This document shows positions 49,041 to 60,290 of a stretch of DNA of 64,000 nucleotides, in pieces. This DNA comes from Paragyromitra xinjiangensis (taxonomy: Eukaryota; Ascomycota; Pezizomycetes; Pezizales; Discinaceae): NCBI GenBank assembly GCA_038503065.1, contig JBCAMK010000015.1, positions 1,755,205-1,819,204 of the forward strand. The letters run 5' to 3'. The notes beneath the pieces are model-generated. The model was given only the letters and a program-made list of their open reading frames with translations, had not been told where the DNA came from and searched no databases. Every line of letters starts with the position of its first letter. Positions within the stretch are counted from its first letter, which is position 1. The position numbers were made by a program, and so were the translations under genes.

Positions 49041-50278
49041 ATGATAATGGGTGCTAAACTTTCTTCTGGCTTGTGCATCTTGGTCACTGCTGCTAGCCTT
49101 TTGGCAAGCACTGTTTTGGCCCATGGTCATGTCAAAACACACCTAATGAACGGCGTGGAATACATTGGATTCTTACCAATCGCTAAGCCAGACTTCACGG
49201 CTGATGCTCCAAGTATTGGTATGATATTCCTGGGGGGGGGGGTTATCCTATTGCATGTATATTGATGCTGAGGAATCTAAAGTCAGAAAAATCCCTGGGG
49301 ACGGACCAATCAAGACGCCTCTGTTAGCCAATATCACATGTAATCAGGGTGCTGTGCCAATCGCTGGGAGAACTGGAGCTGTCACAGCAGGGACTGGTAT
49401 CAAATTTTACTGGAATGAATGTAGGCCTGAAACTAAATCATTGTTTTGGAGGGCATTTTTCGGAAGGTTCTAACTTTTACTACAAATATATAGGGCCTCA
49501 CCAGGGTACGCTTAAAAGGATACCGCCCGCTTGCGGTCGGCTCAGGTCGATGCATAGCTAACTGTACTACCAGGACCAATTTTTACCTACATGGCTAAAT
49601 GTGACCCAGACTGCGGTAGTTTTACGGGTACCTCAGGCCCAGTTTGGTTTAAGATTGGTATACACTTCACGCTATTACAGGAATCCCAGTAGACGAGGCT
49701 AATCTTTGAGTTCTGGCTTTTGAATTCTGTTTGTGAAGATGAAACGGGCTATAATAATGTGACCAACACATGGGCAACCCAAAAATTATTTGATGATGGA
49801 AATACCTGGACATCAATAGTCCCGGCGTGTCTGGCACCCGGGGAGTATTTAGTCCGCCATGAGATTATCGCACTATCGGAGGCTTATAAAACTGGCGGTT
49901 GTCAATTTTATGTTTGTCTCCTATATATCCCTGCATTATCGCTCTCCTTCCTCTCAAAAGAGTTTTACTTACTTTATAATAATAGCCTAGCTGCGCTCAG
50001 GTTACCGTTCTTGGTAGTGGTACCGTAAATCCTTCTGGATATGCACTTCCAGGTATGCTCCCGCAATTAGCCTTGACAATCCTTTGTTATTCGTGGCTCT
50101 TTTTAATTTAAGAATAGGATTCTATAGTCCGTCTCACCCCGGTATTCTGTTTAACACAAATTTGCCGTATACTTACTACCCAATGCCGTAAGTTTCTCCT
50201 TCTCCTAGCCGCTTACTATTACTGATTGCGACACGCCCTCAAAACAGGGGTCCTCCGGTATTTAAATGTCCTACTTAA
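49041..50278 (+). CDS. AA9 lytic polysaccharide monooxygenase, eight exons
   Basis: The exons are 49041-49218, 49283-49420, 49494-49505, 49574-49657, 49739-49911, 49986-50052, 50118-50187 and 50248-50278 (250 aa). All seven introns (60-81 nt) are GT-AG with matching phases; several have CTAAC branch sites. A signal peptide of 27 residues ends LASTVLA, and His28 becomes the N-terminal copper-brace His. The second copper His is His108 in WPHQGPIFTYMAKC, and the axial Tyr is Tyr195 in GGCQFYPSCAQV. The end YYPMPGPPVFKCP is typical of AA9. The usual His of RHEIIALH is Ser184 here; Gln193 of QFY is present. It would oxidise cellulose or related beta-glucans outside the cell. There is no CBM1. Left unspliced the gene looks broken, but it is not. 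Confidence 0.9.
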
Positions 50279-51978
50279 GTTTCGGATATCACGACTACCG
50301 GCTCCCAAGAACACTGTGATACGAGCAAGCTTTTCAGGGAATAGGCTTTTAGCTAGAGTTTGCTGTTTTGTGTATCACTCATACCCCTCGAATAAAACTG
50401 ATTGTTATACAGGCCATGCGCCCTTCGTTGCCGCATATAATCATCACAGGACCCTGATACCTGAAGCAGGGACTTATCTATGATCAAGCCCGAATATTTT
50501 AGTATCAGTATCAAGGGTAGGATCAAATAGTTATTTGCTCGAGACCCCCTGCGCATGGTGAAATGGCTGCGGCCGACCATACGTGATCCTATATATTCCG
50601 GTTTTAAGGGCTAGGCATTAGTCAACTGGAATAGTTATAGGACGAGCGCTGAGAGAAAGGCCCTAACCTAAGGTAGGATACTTAACTTATGGGCTACTTA
50701 CGTGCTTCTTTGTATGGTAATAACGATGTGGTCCTTGAGATAGAGGCCTTTGTATGCTTTCGTATGTCTTCCGGATGGTGGGCTAGGGTTCTAGTAATTA
50801 GGAGCCTCCGCTCGCTGAAGGATGCATTGCAATTGGGTTGTTACCGTTTTGATACATAAATTTACAATGGGGCCCAGGCCCCATATCCCTAAGAGATTAT
50901 TACCATGAATGTTACTGTTTTTGTTGAATGGTCGTCAAGAGGACACTCGCAGAAATAGTGAATTCATCATCATCACGAACAGTCTGTAACTACATTGGCA
51001 TTTAGCAGGTTGGTAGAAGTATAGGCTCGGCTGCTACGAACTGCAAGCTCTAACCACATCCCTTGCTCTTTCCTATTAGGAGATAAAGAGACTAGGGAGC
51101 CCTATATGAATGGTATGTTTGCATGTATGATCTTGACGCCACAGTGCTAGGTTCCCAGATATACTGAACACTGACTCTTCGCTAGATATAGATATCAAAT
51201 TTGTTAAATTTATTTATTAATTGACTCCAAAATTATTTCTTAAACGTGGGATGGTGTCGATGATGTAATTTATTACCAAAAAAGTACTCGTACACCTGCC
51301 GAGACCTCTTTCCTTGGCTCCTGTATATCTCACACCAAATTGTCAAGATCTTCTACCAGAGCTAGAGTTCCGGTATTAGTGACACCCACGACCCAAACCC
51401 TTCCTTACTATTGATCTCTCGACATTTTTTACTAGCATCATGAATTTAGCCGTTAACCATAGTAAGGTACCGCAAAATCACCTCAGGTGTACGATTACAA
51501 TACTGATCATCGATGACATACCACCACATACATGATAGGGTTAAATGGTTCGGTGGTAGCACAGGGAAAAGTACATTTAGCTTTCATGAGCTAAATGGCT
51601 TCATGGATGTCGGAAGACATAGTAGGTTGGCGCAGAATGCAACTCCAATGAAGTGTTGAAGCCTTACGAGGCTTATTTTAAGTGTCGTAGGCCTCAAGTA
51701 AGTACTCTTGAGGCCCTAAAGAAGTTCTATCATAGTGGATGGTGAAGTCATTTTGCATGCCCCTTGGAGGGAAACAGTAGTATTTATGACCCGGATACAT
51801 GTATGGACTAGTTGTATACCTATGGGTAACCGTGGGGTTACAAATAGATATTCTTGAATTGCTATTTCAGTTAGGCCCTATCTACTCAGGGCGGGTTTGA
51901 ATTGACATACACATACCTGCTCTACGCACTTCATCCGGCCGGAGCTTGGTAACTAGTAAAGACCACTGCTCTAACCTT
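50279..51978. other. Intergenic subtelomeric stretch
   Basis: A+T-rich. No gene, repeat family or transposon remnant is recognised. Confidence 0.5.
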
Positions 51979-53072
51979 TCAGATAGGATCTCGTATAATC
52001 TGCCTCTCGAAGAATGGAATCACATCTTTAATCCATCGTTCATAGATCCCCGCGTTGCATCCGTGTCCCCAATTCTCTACGAACACTGTATTGCATTCGA
52101 CATCACATTCTTTTAAATCCCGTGCCGTCTTCTCTGATTCTCTGATAATGACTGACTTGTCTCCAGTTCCATGAACAATAAAGCTGGGCGGAAAACTCGC
52201 GGTGATCCAAAGTTCTGGGAAGAGAATCTTTGCATCGTCAGGGATAAGCTTTGGTAAATCCACGGTATCGTCTGCAGAAAAAGCAGAGTTGAAGCTGGAG
52301 GAAAGACCGGGTTTGCCTGTGAGAAAGTCCAGTCGTGTGCCGGAGAGACTTGCCATGTTTGAGAGAAAAGTTCGCGTTCCGGGGGAAGTATCGGAGTTCC
52401 TCTTCGAAGAAGGCCAGTCCCAAGGGAAGTCAGAGCATGGCTTGAGCTGTTTGAACTCGTCGCTCTCCGGGTTCGAATATTTTTGGTAAACGCCGAGCAT
52501 CTTCTTCTGAAGATAAGGTTTCGGGGTAAAGTAATGTGGCATGAGGAGCTCTCCGCCCTGCCCAGAAAGAGAGAAGAAAGCCCTCGGTTTCGGATAGGCG
52601 TGAAGTGCTGCTTGCCGAGCGACATAAGCGCCCCCGCTATGACCGCTTACAAAAAGATTGCTGGAATCAATTCGATGAGTTGATATCAATTTGGGAAGAT
52701 TTGAGGAGATAAATTTAAAAAGGGCCATGATGTCTTCAAGGATATCGTGACCTGTGCAAGGGAGAAGAAGGCGATAGTCAGCCGATAGAAATGACCAGCC
52801 TTTAAGCAGCACTTCATCTAGGTTATCTCGCGAGTCAGTCGACAGGAAATGACGTAACTGGAAAATTGGTAAAGGTCTTGGGGAATATTACCCTTAAACT
52901 CGGGCAAAATGGACTTTCTATTTCCACGGAAGATACCACCCCCATGGAAAAATATGACCGCTGCAGCTGGGGTGGGGGTATCAGGTGATAATGCGGGCAG
53001 TGGGAGATAGACATCTAAATGAATGTCAAGATCGTTAACTCTTGAATAGACAAAGGTTTGTGGTTCAGACAT
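51979..53072 (-). CDS. Alpha/beta hydrolase (esterase/lipase-like)
   Basis: The model has two exons, 53072-52892 and 52817-51979 (339 aa), with a 74-nt phase-1 intron (GTAATA...CCTAG). It has the oxyanion-hole motif HGGG near residue 43 and the nucleophile elbow GHSGG near 120. An acid Asp follows in HGTGDKS and the catalytic His in WGHGCN near the end. The order and spacing are those of the carboxylesterase/BD-FAE branch. There is no signal peptide, so it is likely intracellular. The substrate is unknown; in some fungi such enzymes sit in secondary-metabolite or xenobiotic pathways, but nothing here shows one. Confidence 0.9.
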
Positions 53073-54265
53073 TATTCTGGAAAATAACGATTATTGAAAC
53101 TGGTTGATTTAGAGGTGGAGGATACATGTAGTTGGTGATACTTATCAGTACCAGATGAGTTATGAGATGTGAGTGCTTATGTCAGCATTCACATGCCCAG
53201 AGTACTAGATATACGCTCACAGACCTTAGGATATGCAGTGGTTTCCCCCGCCTAAGGGGTAGTGGATGATGTCGAGTTGGTCACCAAGCGGCAATGTGCG
53301 AAACTCACATCATGCTAGCGTATATCTGAGAGCGAAACACCCAACAAAACGATTCCTTCGTTCGTTTTCAGGCACGTGAGCTATTACCAGAAGAGTGGTG
53401 AACAGATGGGATCACGCCGTGATACTGGCAATCCTATTGGTACGTACTCTATAGGTATTTCATTCGCTGGTGACGAAGTGCCCCTGCCTGCCATACACCG
53501 GCCTTTGTTACTCAACCTTACCACCCTCCACACTGCTTGCTGAACTCCCCCATCAAAAGATGGTTCGTCTAAGATATTAAACGGACTAAAATTGGAATCA
53601 ACATCAACAGTTAGTCTCCCTAACCAGAATCTCACCGCTGCTCATATCTCAAAGGCATTCAATGGTACTACACCTCACTCCATTTTCAAAGCCAGCTGCT
53701 CATGTCCTTTACCTTCTAGCTCTTGTTCAGAACATCTCATTACTGCTCCAGACATGGCCTTCCAGTCCCCAGGTATTCAAGGAACGAGGAGGAAGCGATG
53801 CGTAATACAGTAAAAGGAGGTCCCTTTAGTATCAATACTCTCTATGTTAAACCTTGCATCGGACGTCAATTCTGAGTTGATCATCATCAAGGAAGAATGA
53901 ACCTTATCGATATTTCTCCCAGTGAATCAAGTTGTTCAGCATAGCTTCGTGTCCTTCTTATGGAGAAAGTTTTTCTAGCAGAACAACTGCGACTTTTATC
54001 TCGCTTAAACTGTTTTTGTCTACCAGATATTCCAAGAAATACCCCTCCAGGATCGGATATACGCAGTCGGCTCAGAATAAGGTGCGGCTCTGCGGGAAAC
54101 TGCGTCATCACCCTACCTTCAAAATGCAGGAGCACTGTATGGCTTTCAATCCATTCCTCCTCCCTTCGACGCCGCCCCTCCAGTCCAATATCAATCTTCT
54201 CAACATCTCGCCCCCAAGCATCTCTTCTATTCCGCTCATTCATATCTCCTCGCTCCTTAAGCCAA
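53073..54265. other. Unresolved intergenic stretch with open frames on both strands
   Basis: Minus-strand frames at 53384-53635 and 53887-54243 and a plus-strand frame at 53592-53813 have some protein-like character, for example EWIESHTVLLHFEGRVM in the 118-codon frame starting at 54243. They could be decayed exons or a small unknown gene. I cannot join them into a supported model, so I call none. Confidence 0.35.
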
Positions 54266-55741
54266 ATGTTGAAGACCCCCAGTCATCAAAGCCAGTCGAC
54301 ACTTCCATCCTCCCCGCCTTCATCCTCACCTCGTCTTGGCATCTGCGTACCTGAACCTCGACACTCGCCTGCAAAGTACGAGACTCTTAATCGAATTGCC
54401 TCCTTCCTTCGTCGGGACCAGTTTGATCCCGGCGCCAAAGACCTTGTGATCCCTCATTTTGATCACCTTGCTCTACAGGCACTTGAATTGGATCTCCGTA
54501 GCCGTATGATACTTACCGGCAAAGAGATAGATAATCTCCGGTATTTAAACTTCCCTCCTTTCTTTTCGCCGGTTTGTTAACTGGATCTGGACCAAAGCTA
54601 CGACTATAATCCGGAAAAGGCCACCCTCACTATCCCTTGCATACTTACCCCCGTGCACGAAGCCATTGTCGGCTTTGTTGGCAATGCAGTTGCCGAAATG
54701 AGGGAGCGCGGGTTTCTTTCTGCTGACGAGCGCCGCTGCCTACAAGTCCAAGGTAGTCGAGATGTAGCACTTTCAACAATGCGTGCCTTACCCTTAGAGC
54801 GGCAGAAGGATAGCAAAAGCAAAGGGATCACGGCAATAAAGCAACCGGACACGGCAATATCGTTGACTCCCCGGGTAGCCGAGGAGAAATGGAGAGCATA
54901 CCCCAGGGTCGTTTTTGAGGTGGCATTCAGTCAAGGAGCTGAGAGCGGAAGGGCAGATGCGAGACAGTGGCTTCTCAGATCAGAGGGAGCGGTGGTGTTG
55001 GTTGCGTTGATAAAATTGAATGAGGCTGAATCATGGGGTGAAGAACCCGTCACAATGGAAGAGACAGTAGAGGAACGGGTGCAGGAGCGGAAAATTGGTG
55101 GAAGGGAGGGTATCTCTGGAGCTTGCAATCGGGGAAATAAGGACCCTGTCCAGGATATGTCAACCGATGGAGATGATGAAATCCATGGTAACGGAAGTGA
55201 TGATGGAATTTCAGATAACAACAGAGCTTCATCCTCAGAGCCATCCGTGCCATCGCCAACACCACAGGATTATATCAACTGGTTTTCTGAAGACGTTCGG
55301 CCTTATGTAGGGCCTATCTCCGGATTTATCGAGTTGTATCGTTACAATCACACTACCAACACGGTTTACCAGGACGGACCCTGCTATGTAATTTTTCCTA
55401 ATCCTAACAACTCTGATCGCAGCTGACAACTGTAGAACATTTATCCAAACTCTATCCCAGATGGCGTAAATAGAGAACCTTTGATTAAGATAACAGACCT
55501 TCTACCCGACCAATATATATGGGGGGACATGACGCGGGCTTTCCCACTTCCTCTGAACATCTATCGTGAGTATATTGACGACGCTGTGAAGCAGTTGGCT
55601 GTCAATAGGCGTTCGTTAAAAGCCCAAGCCACCAGGAAGAGAAGAGGGGAAGAGAAGCCTAATGAATACCACCCGGGCGCGAAGCCGGAGCATAATTTTA
55701 ATGAACAGGGCAACAGGAGCAAGCGAAATAGAATTTCATAG
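54266..55741 (+). CDS. Unknown fungal protein of 456 aa, possible restriction-endonuclease-like core
   Basis: The model has three exons: 54266-54540, 54598-55387 and 55436-55741. Introns of 57 and 48 nt join phases 2 and 0; the second has an ATCCTAAC element. The last join yields DGPCY-NIYPNS and a continuous C-terminus with a basic, probably nuclear-type tail (ATRKRRGEEK, NRSKRNR). After a Ser/Pro-rich start comes a helical segment (about 35-90). Near residues 192-240 lies PRVVFEVAFSQ, then DARQWL, then VVLVALIKLNE. Glu after a beta strand, an Asp/Trp helix and a later beta strand recall Uma2/DUF820-like PD-(D/E)XK folds, but the motif is incomplete. An acidic stretch follows. There is no signal peptide. 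Function unknown. Confidence 0.75.
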
Positions 55742-56230
55742 ATACGTGTTATATCATCTCTTATTCGTTATCGATTTCCGCATGGCCTAGACACGGTATA
55801 AGATGAGCCAGCCAAGCGGAAGGGAAATGAGAGGAACTACTTGAATAGGAGAAGCATAAGATTTCTCAGAGTCTTGTTACTATGCAAGCGGCTCTTTGGG
55901 GTTGAAGAAATAATAGATAGTAATGTTAATAGTCGTAACGATACGGGAAACTCTGATGCGTTCTAGGTTTCCTGCCATTTATTTTCCCCAGCTCCTATAC
56001 TCTATCCATACTCGCTACTGGGTGTGTGGCGAATGGGGGTACCTCTTTGTCAAGGGATCAAATATTCGCTGGTAGTGAAGCTCTACCATTCACCGCACAC
56101 TCTTGTCCGCCGTTTGGCAGACCTCCTCACCCCAATCTCGCTGCACCAGGCTCCGTATAAAATCACTCCAGAAACCCTCCTAATTAATCAGTGCGCACTC
56201 CTCTATTTCTCCCCTCTTTAGGTATCCCCA

Positions 56231-56291
56231 CACAACTCGATTGATTGATTGATTTCTTCGTTAAGTTTATTCACCTTACTCGGGATGGTGC
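56231..56291 (+). repeat. Dispersed repeat B, copy 2 (pairs with 43866-43937)
   Basis: The blocks GATTGATTGATT, TTAAGTTTATTCACCTTACT and CGGGATGGTGC match the 43866 copy in order. Non-coding. Confidence 0.4.
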
Positions 56292-56830
56292 GACCCCCGA
56301 GAGGCTGTTACAAAGCCAAAGAGTTTTGTGCCCCACATCCCTCTAGACCATACGTCAGTAAACAGCCCTGCTCTTCGCAAACTTTCACACAAGCCTTCCT
56401 ATCTCTGAACGTCTGGGAATTTTTTAGCCTCATATGTGATGGGGGTAACCTACGCCGAGCCCCGGCGTTATGATATCCCATGTCTAGAAAGGGGTTGCGG
56501 GCTCTGGGGTTGTATCATACTTCGCGGTTGATAGCACAACGAAATATCGATCGATCAAGGTTGGGCAGCTCCAAAATTCTTCCATGCCAGCATTTCGATT
56601 AGTGTAAAAGGACGTTATGCCTCTTTTCCGGACAATGGTAACAAAAGCACTGAGTTAGCTAAAAGGTATGTAAGTGAAGTTCATGAAACTTTTACTATGT
56701 ATACATATTCTTCCTAAGCTTGCACGAGCCGCACACACCACCACCCTACCACAGTGATAGTTACTGTTAGTCTTCACTCAGCTCTAATGACTCACAAGTG
56801 TGGCCGCTGGATTCTGTTTTTCTTTTATAT

Positions 56831-56900
56831 AATGAGTTTATTATAACTAGAAATACAAGCTTCAAAAAGATAGATCCCAAAAGGGTATTCACCCTACGGC
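56831..56900 (+). repeat. Dispersed repeat, copy 2 (pairs with 37536-37600)
   Basis: It begins AATGAGTTTATTATA, followed by CAAAAAGATAGA and a core CCCAAAAGGGTATTCACCCTAC. The core can pair with itself (CCC...GGG). This is the same block order as at 37536. Confidence 0.5.
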
Positions 56901-57691
56901 ATGAGAAAGCCTAGCCAGCTAAATAACGACTTGCAAGTTTCTTCCAATCCAACCAAACGAATTATAAGAAATACTTTAAATATCACTATATTCTATCACT
57001 GCTTGTAGTATTTACCTGCAATTTTACCGCCACTTGTAACCCTACTGCGTAGCAGCGTAGGTAGAGGCGGGAACCGCATCATGACAACACCAGGCCTGGC
57101 AATAGGAGTAATTTCACAACAGCTACAGCAAAATTCAAAACACAAATGGGAAAGCATAAGTCTACTCTAGCTATACCTCCTTATAATAGTTTTATGTCTA
57201 AATTCAGTTGTGTTTATCATGAATTTGATCCTGTCGAAGTGTGGTGTTGCTCTTGCCACCTCATTAAGTGACCGCTACTAGAGTACAACCGCCACTACGT
57301 TGATTAAACCATTCGTGACTTTCGAACTGTTGATCCTTCTCACCATATTCACCCCATATCTTGATTGATTCGAATCTCTGTAATATTGAATAGCCGATGT
57401 TATCACGAGTAGATCACCTCCACCTCGAAAATGAAATCATCGCATAGGGTATCAGAAGCGACAAATATTTAAATGGCTATCTTGAAAGTAAAACCATCCT
57501 GCAAATGCAACCAAGAACTAATATTCCGTACCGAGTTGCTTATATTCATAGAGCACATGATTTAAAAAAAGTTCTAATAATAACATCGCTAACCAAAGAG
57601 AAACACGACACCCCTCCTAACAGCGCTAAATAGATCCAGGCCCCCAATAAGTCTTAATGACGCAAAAATGCAACACCGCCAACGGAACCTT

Positions 57692-60290
57692 TTACCAGCC
57701 TGAGGGTGGCGTATCCGCTCCCATGCCCAATTTTGGCCCGCTACTACTCTCAGTACTTTCGAAGAGTAATGCGTTCAATCTTGCTTCATCAGTTTGGTCA
57801 GTCATAGCAAAGGAAATGCTAGTTTTATGACATTCTTTGACTGCGGTTACAGACTGGGCAATCACGTTCTATAAAGCTGTTAGCCAAACAAGCCGGTGTA
57901 CAGAGGATAGCAGACAGTACCTTTATCATCGCGAATTTAGTTATCAGCTTTTTCAAATTGGCAAAACCCGAGCACTCTATTGGAACCATTTCGATGGCCT
58001 CCCTTTTGAGGACAGCAATATAACCCACGCTGTACATTCGGAAGAATTGAACTTTTAGTCCACCACATATGATCCCTACCACTTGGATTTTTTTTGTTAC
58101 AGCCGGGTTGAATTCAACCCGCTCATGCAGCTGAAAGAGCATATCTCGTAGGGTCTTGATCATTTTTTCGATGTCGCCTAACCGTTTTGTCGACTTGCCT
58201 CCAACGCCCCCCCAGGATTTCGAAACCTCCATACTCCCAAACTCCAAGCTGTCGTCCTCAATAGACCGGATAATTCCATCAACTTTAGGGCCAGAAGCTT
58301 GCCTTTCACTTTTTTCCGTCCGCTCACGACACTTCCGGCTTGCCGTAGATTTACAGCAAGACTCCTTGTGTACCATTTGCACACCCAAGAGCCCACGAAG
58401 GGGGTGATCGATTAGGGGCGCCCATAAAGCACTGGAAAGGGATTCCTCCAGCTGTGGTGCTCGCAGGGGTTGATTAGGATCCTCCCAATGACCAAGGATA
58501 TGCTGAACAGCGAGATCTGCGGACCAAAGGTCATAGTGGACGTCACGAACATAGGTCTCGCCCTCGGGGATGAAACTAGTTGAGCTAACCTGGCGCCTAA
58601 ATTCTTCCTCCGTGTTTAAGTTGTCAAACCGATAAAGGCTCTTGAACAAAGGTAAGACCGCCGATCGCGACAACTCCGGGACAGTAGCTTCAATATCAGC
58701 CCATTCCTCGTCAGAAAACCAGTTCCTGCAAACATTAATGTAGTTATTGCTGTTTTTATTGGTATCTACCTCTCCCAAGTCGAGGATAAAGGAGCGTGCT
58801 AGGTTTGCATGGAAGCCCTTGCAATTAGCCGCATAGAATTTTTCGTGAAGGATGGTTTCCACATCACGGCCACCTGGCAAGCGCCAGCGTTGGCCTTCAG
58901 TCTTCCAGTACGCTGAGTTGAATGCTTCAATATGTGGAGGGGCAGTCTCAGAGGTGTCACTGTCATTCTCCGCGTTGTCATGATTGTCCTCTCTGTCGGG
59001 CGAAGGGAAGGACCTGTCACTATCGGCGTCATCGTGGTTATCAATAGTGGCACTAGGTTTGTTGTTGTAGACTGCTGCGCTACCCCCATTCTGGAAAAGG
59101 GCAGCGCTTCCACCATTTTGGACGATAGGTGCAAAGTTGATTGTCGTTGGTAGTGATGCTGGGGGTGGTGCTGACTCTAGCCGTCGTGATCTTGGTTTTT
59201 GGCACTTGAGCCAGTCGCTGCCGTATCTTCGATCCGCGGAGCCGGCCTAAATACATTCAGCGGTCATCACATCTAAACCCCACGGCGAGCCCAGCAGAGG
59301 CCTGGCATGCCACGGATGCCGGTGAAGGAAAAAAGTATGGAGAAAATGGCGGGGCAAAAAGTAAGCTAGCAGGCTATCATGAGTGATGGACACTAATGCA
59401 TGTGCGAAAAGCCTGACAAGCTAAGAGGTCGCCAGGGCCAGCCCAACACTAGTGCCAGGAATCATCCCACCACGTCTAGACAAGCTTAGAGGTCATCGTG
59501 AGAGTGGTGGGCATCAATGCATGAGATAAAGGCCTGACGAGCTAAGAGGTCGTCAGGGCCAACCCAGCGTCGATGGTCGGTCACGGGAGCCAAAGGTTCC
59601 CACTGCCGGATTCAGGGAGAGGGATAGTATATTAAGGCAAGGGGTAAAAGGAGACACAAGGAAGAGGGGGGGGTGCGGAATCATCCCACCACGTCCAGAC
59701 AAGCTTAGAGGTCATCATGAGAGCGGTGGGCATCAATTCATGAGTTAAAGGCCTGACAAGCCAAGAGGTCGTCAGGGCCAGCCCAGCATCGATGGTCGGT
59801 TACGGGAACTAAAGGTTTCCACTGCCGGATTCGAGAGGAGAGAGGGATGGTATATCGAGGTAGGGGGTAAAGGGTGATAAAGGAAGAGGGGATGCAGATA
59901 GAGTTACGGGAGCCAAAGACTCCCGCTTCTGTGTTCTAGGCCGTAGAAGCTGAAGGTAGTAAACAAACAGTATAAATAAATACCTCCTTATATCGGTCCA
60001 ACAAGGACTGTGCCCTTTGGCGCTCCTTGTTTTTATGGTGGTGATCGTCCTCGCTACACAACACGATTTTCCTGAGTTCTTTTACCCATGCATCAAGAAT
60101 CTTGCGACGTGAATCCAATGCTGGGGAGTGTCGGGGGGAGCCCAAGAATGCGATAAGGGTCCATTTAGCGGGATCTTGCTCAAAAAACTTCAAGTGTTTC
60201 CTAGGAACTACTTCTTGTTAGCGAGAATCAAGAGAGGGCGAGCTGATAAAAACCTTGAATGCTCTGGTGACGGGCTCGCTTAGCTGACAT
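57692..60290 (-). CDS. Unknown subtelomeric protein of 582 aa, possibly nuclease-like
   Basis: The model has four exons: 60290-60254, 60207-59984, 59246-57921 and 57853-57692. Introns are 46, 737 and 67 nt with phases 1, 0 and 0. The first has a CTAAC element 9 nt before its TAG. The N-terminal 90 residues are basic and helical (MSAKRARHQ, then LKFFEQDPAKW). A disordered Ser/Asp stretch follows. The folded part, about 250-540, contains GPKVDGIIRSIED and LEFGSMEVSKS, then a helix GKSTKRLGDIEKMIKTLRDML, then strands KIQVVGIICGG and GYIAVLKRE. A strand-Asp, strand-Glu-x-x-Lys, helix order recalls restriction-endonuclease-like folds of fungal and Crinkler-related effectors, but ExxK is not the canonical ExK. 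The C-terminal exon ends ADTPPSGW. I do not know the family. Confidence 0.75.
59458..59900. repeat. Tandem repeat of 219 bp inside a long intron
   Basis: GGAATCATCCCACCACGTC starts at 59458 and again at 59677, and the following sequences align almost to 59900. A partial copy precedes (about 59377-59452). Each unit holds a near-palindrome CCTGAC...GTCAGG around CTAAGAGGTC. The block occupies most of the 737-nt intron of the 57692-60290 gene. Confidence 0.8.

Larger units (their letters stand above)
55742..57691. other. Intergenic, with two dispersed-repeat copies
   Basis: It holds repeat copies at 56231-56291 and 56831-56900 (listed separately). No gene is recognised. Confidence 0.5.

Noticed and set aside
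49255..50028. The AA9 region as a frameshifted pseudogene
   Set aside because: Splicing seven consistent GT-AG introns restores a full AA9 protein with all copper ligands, so the stops lie in introns.
53887..54243. Minus-strand frame of 118 codons starting 22 bp from the 54266 gene
   Set aside because: It has some protein-like composition but would leave no promoter between the two starts, and I could not link it to other exons.
53960..54580. Longer version of the 54266 gene starting at 53960
   Set aside because: The upstream extension is Ser/Arg/Cys-rich without structure, and the first exon ends at the 54541 donor anyway; the ATG at 54266 is the simpler start.
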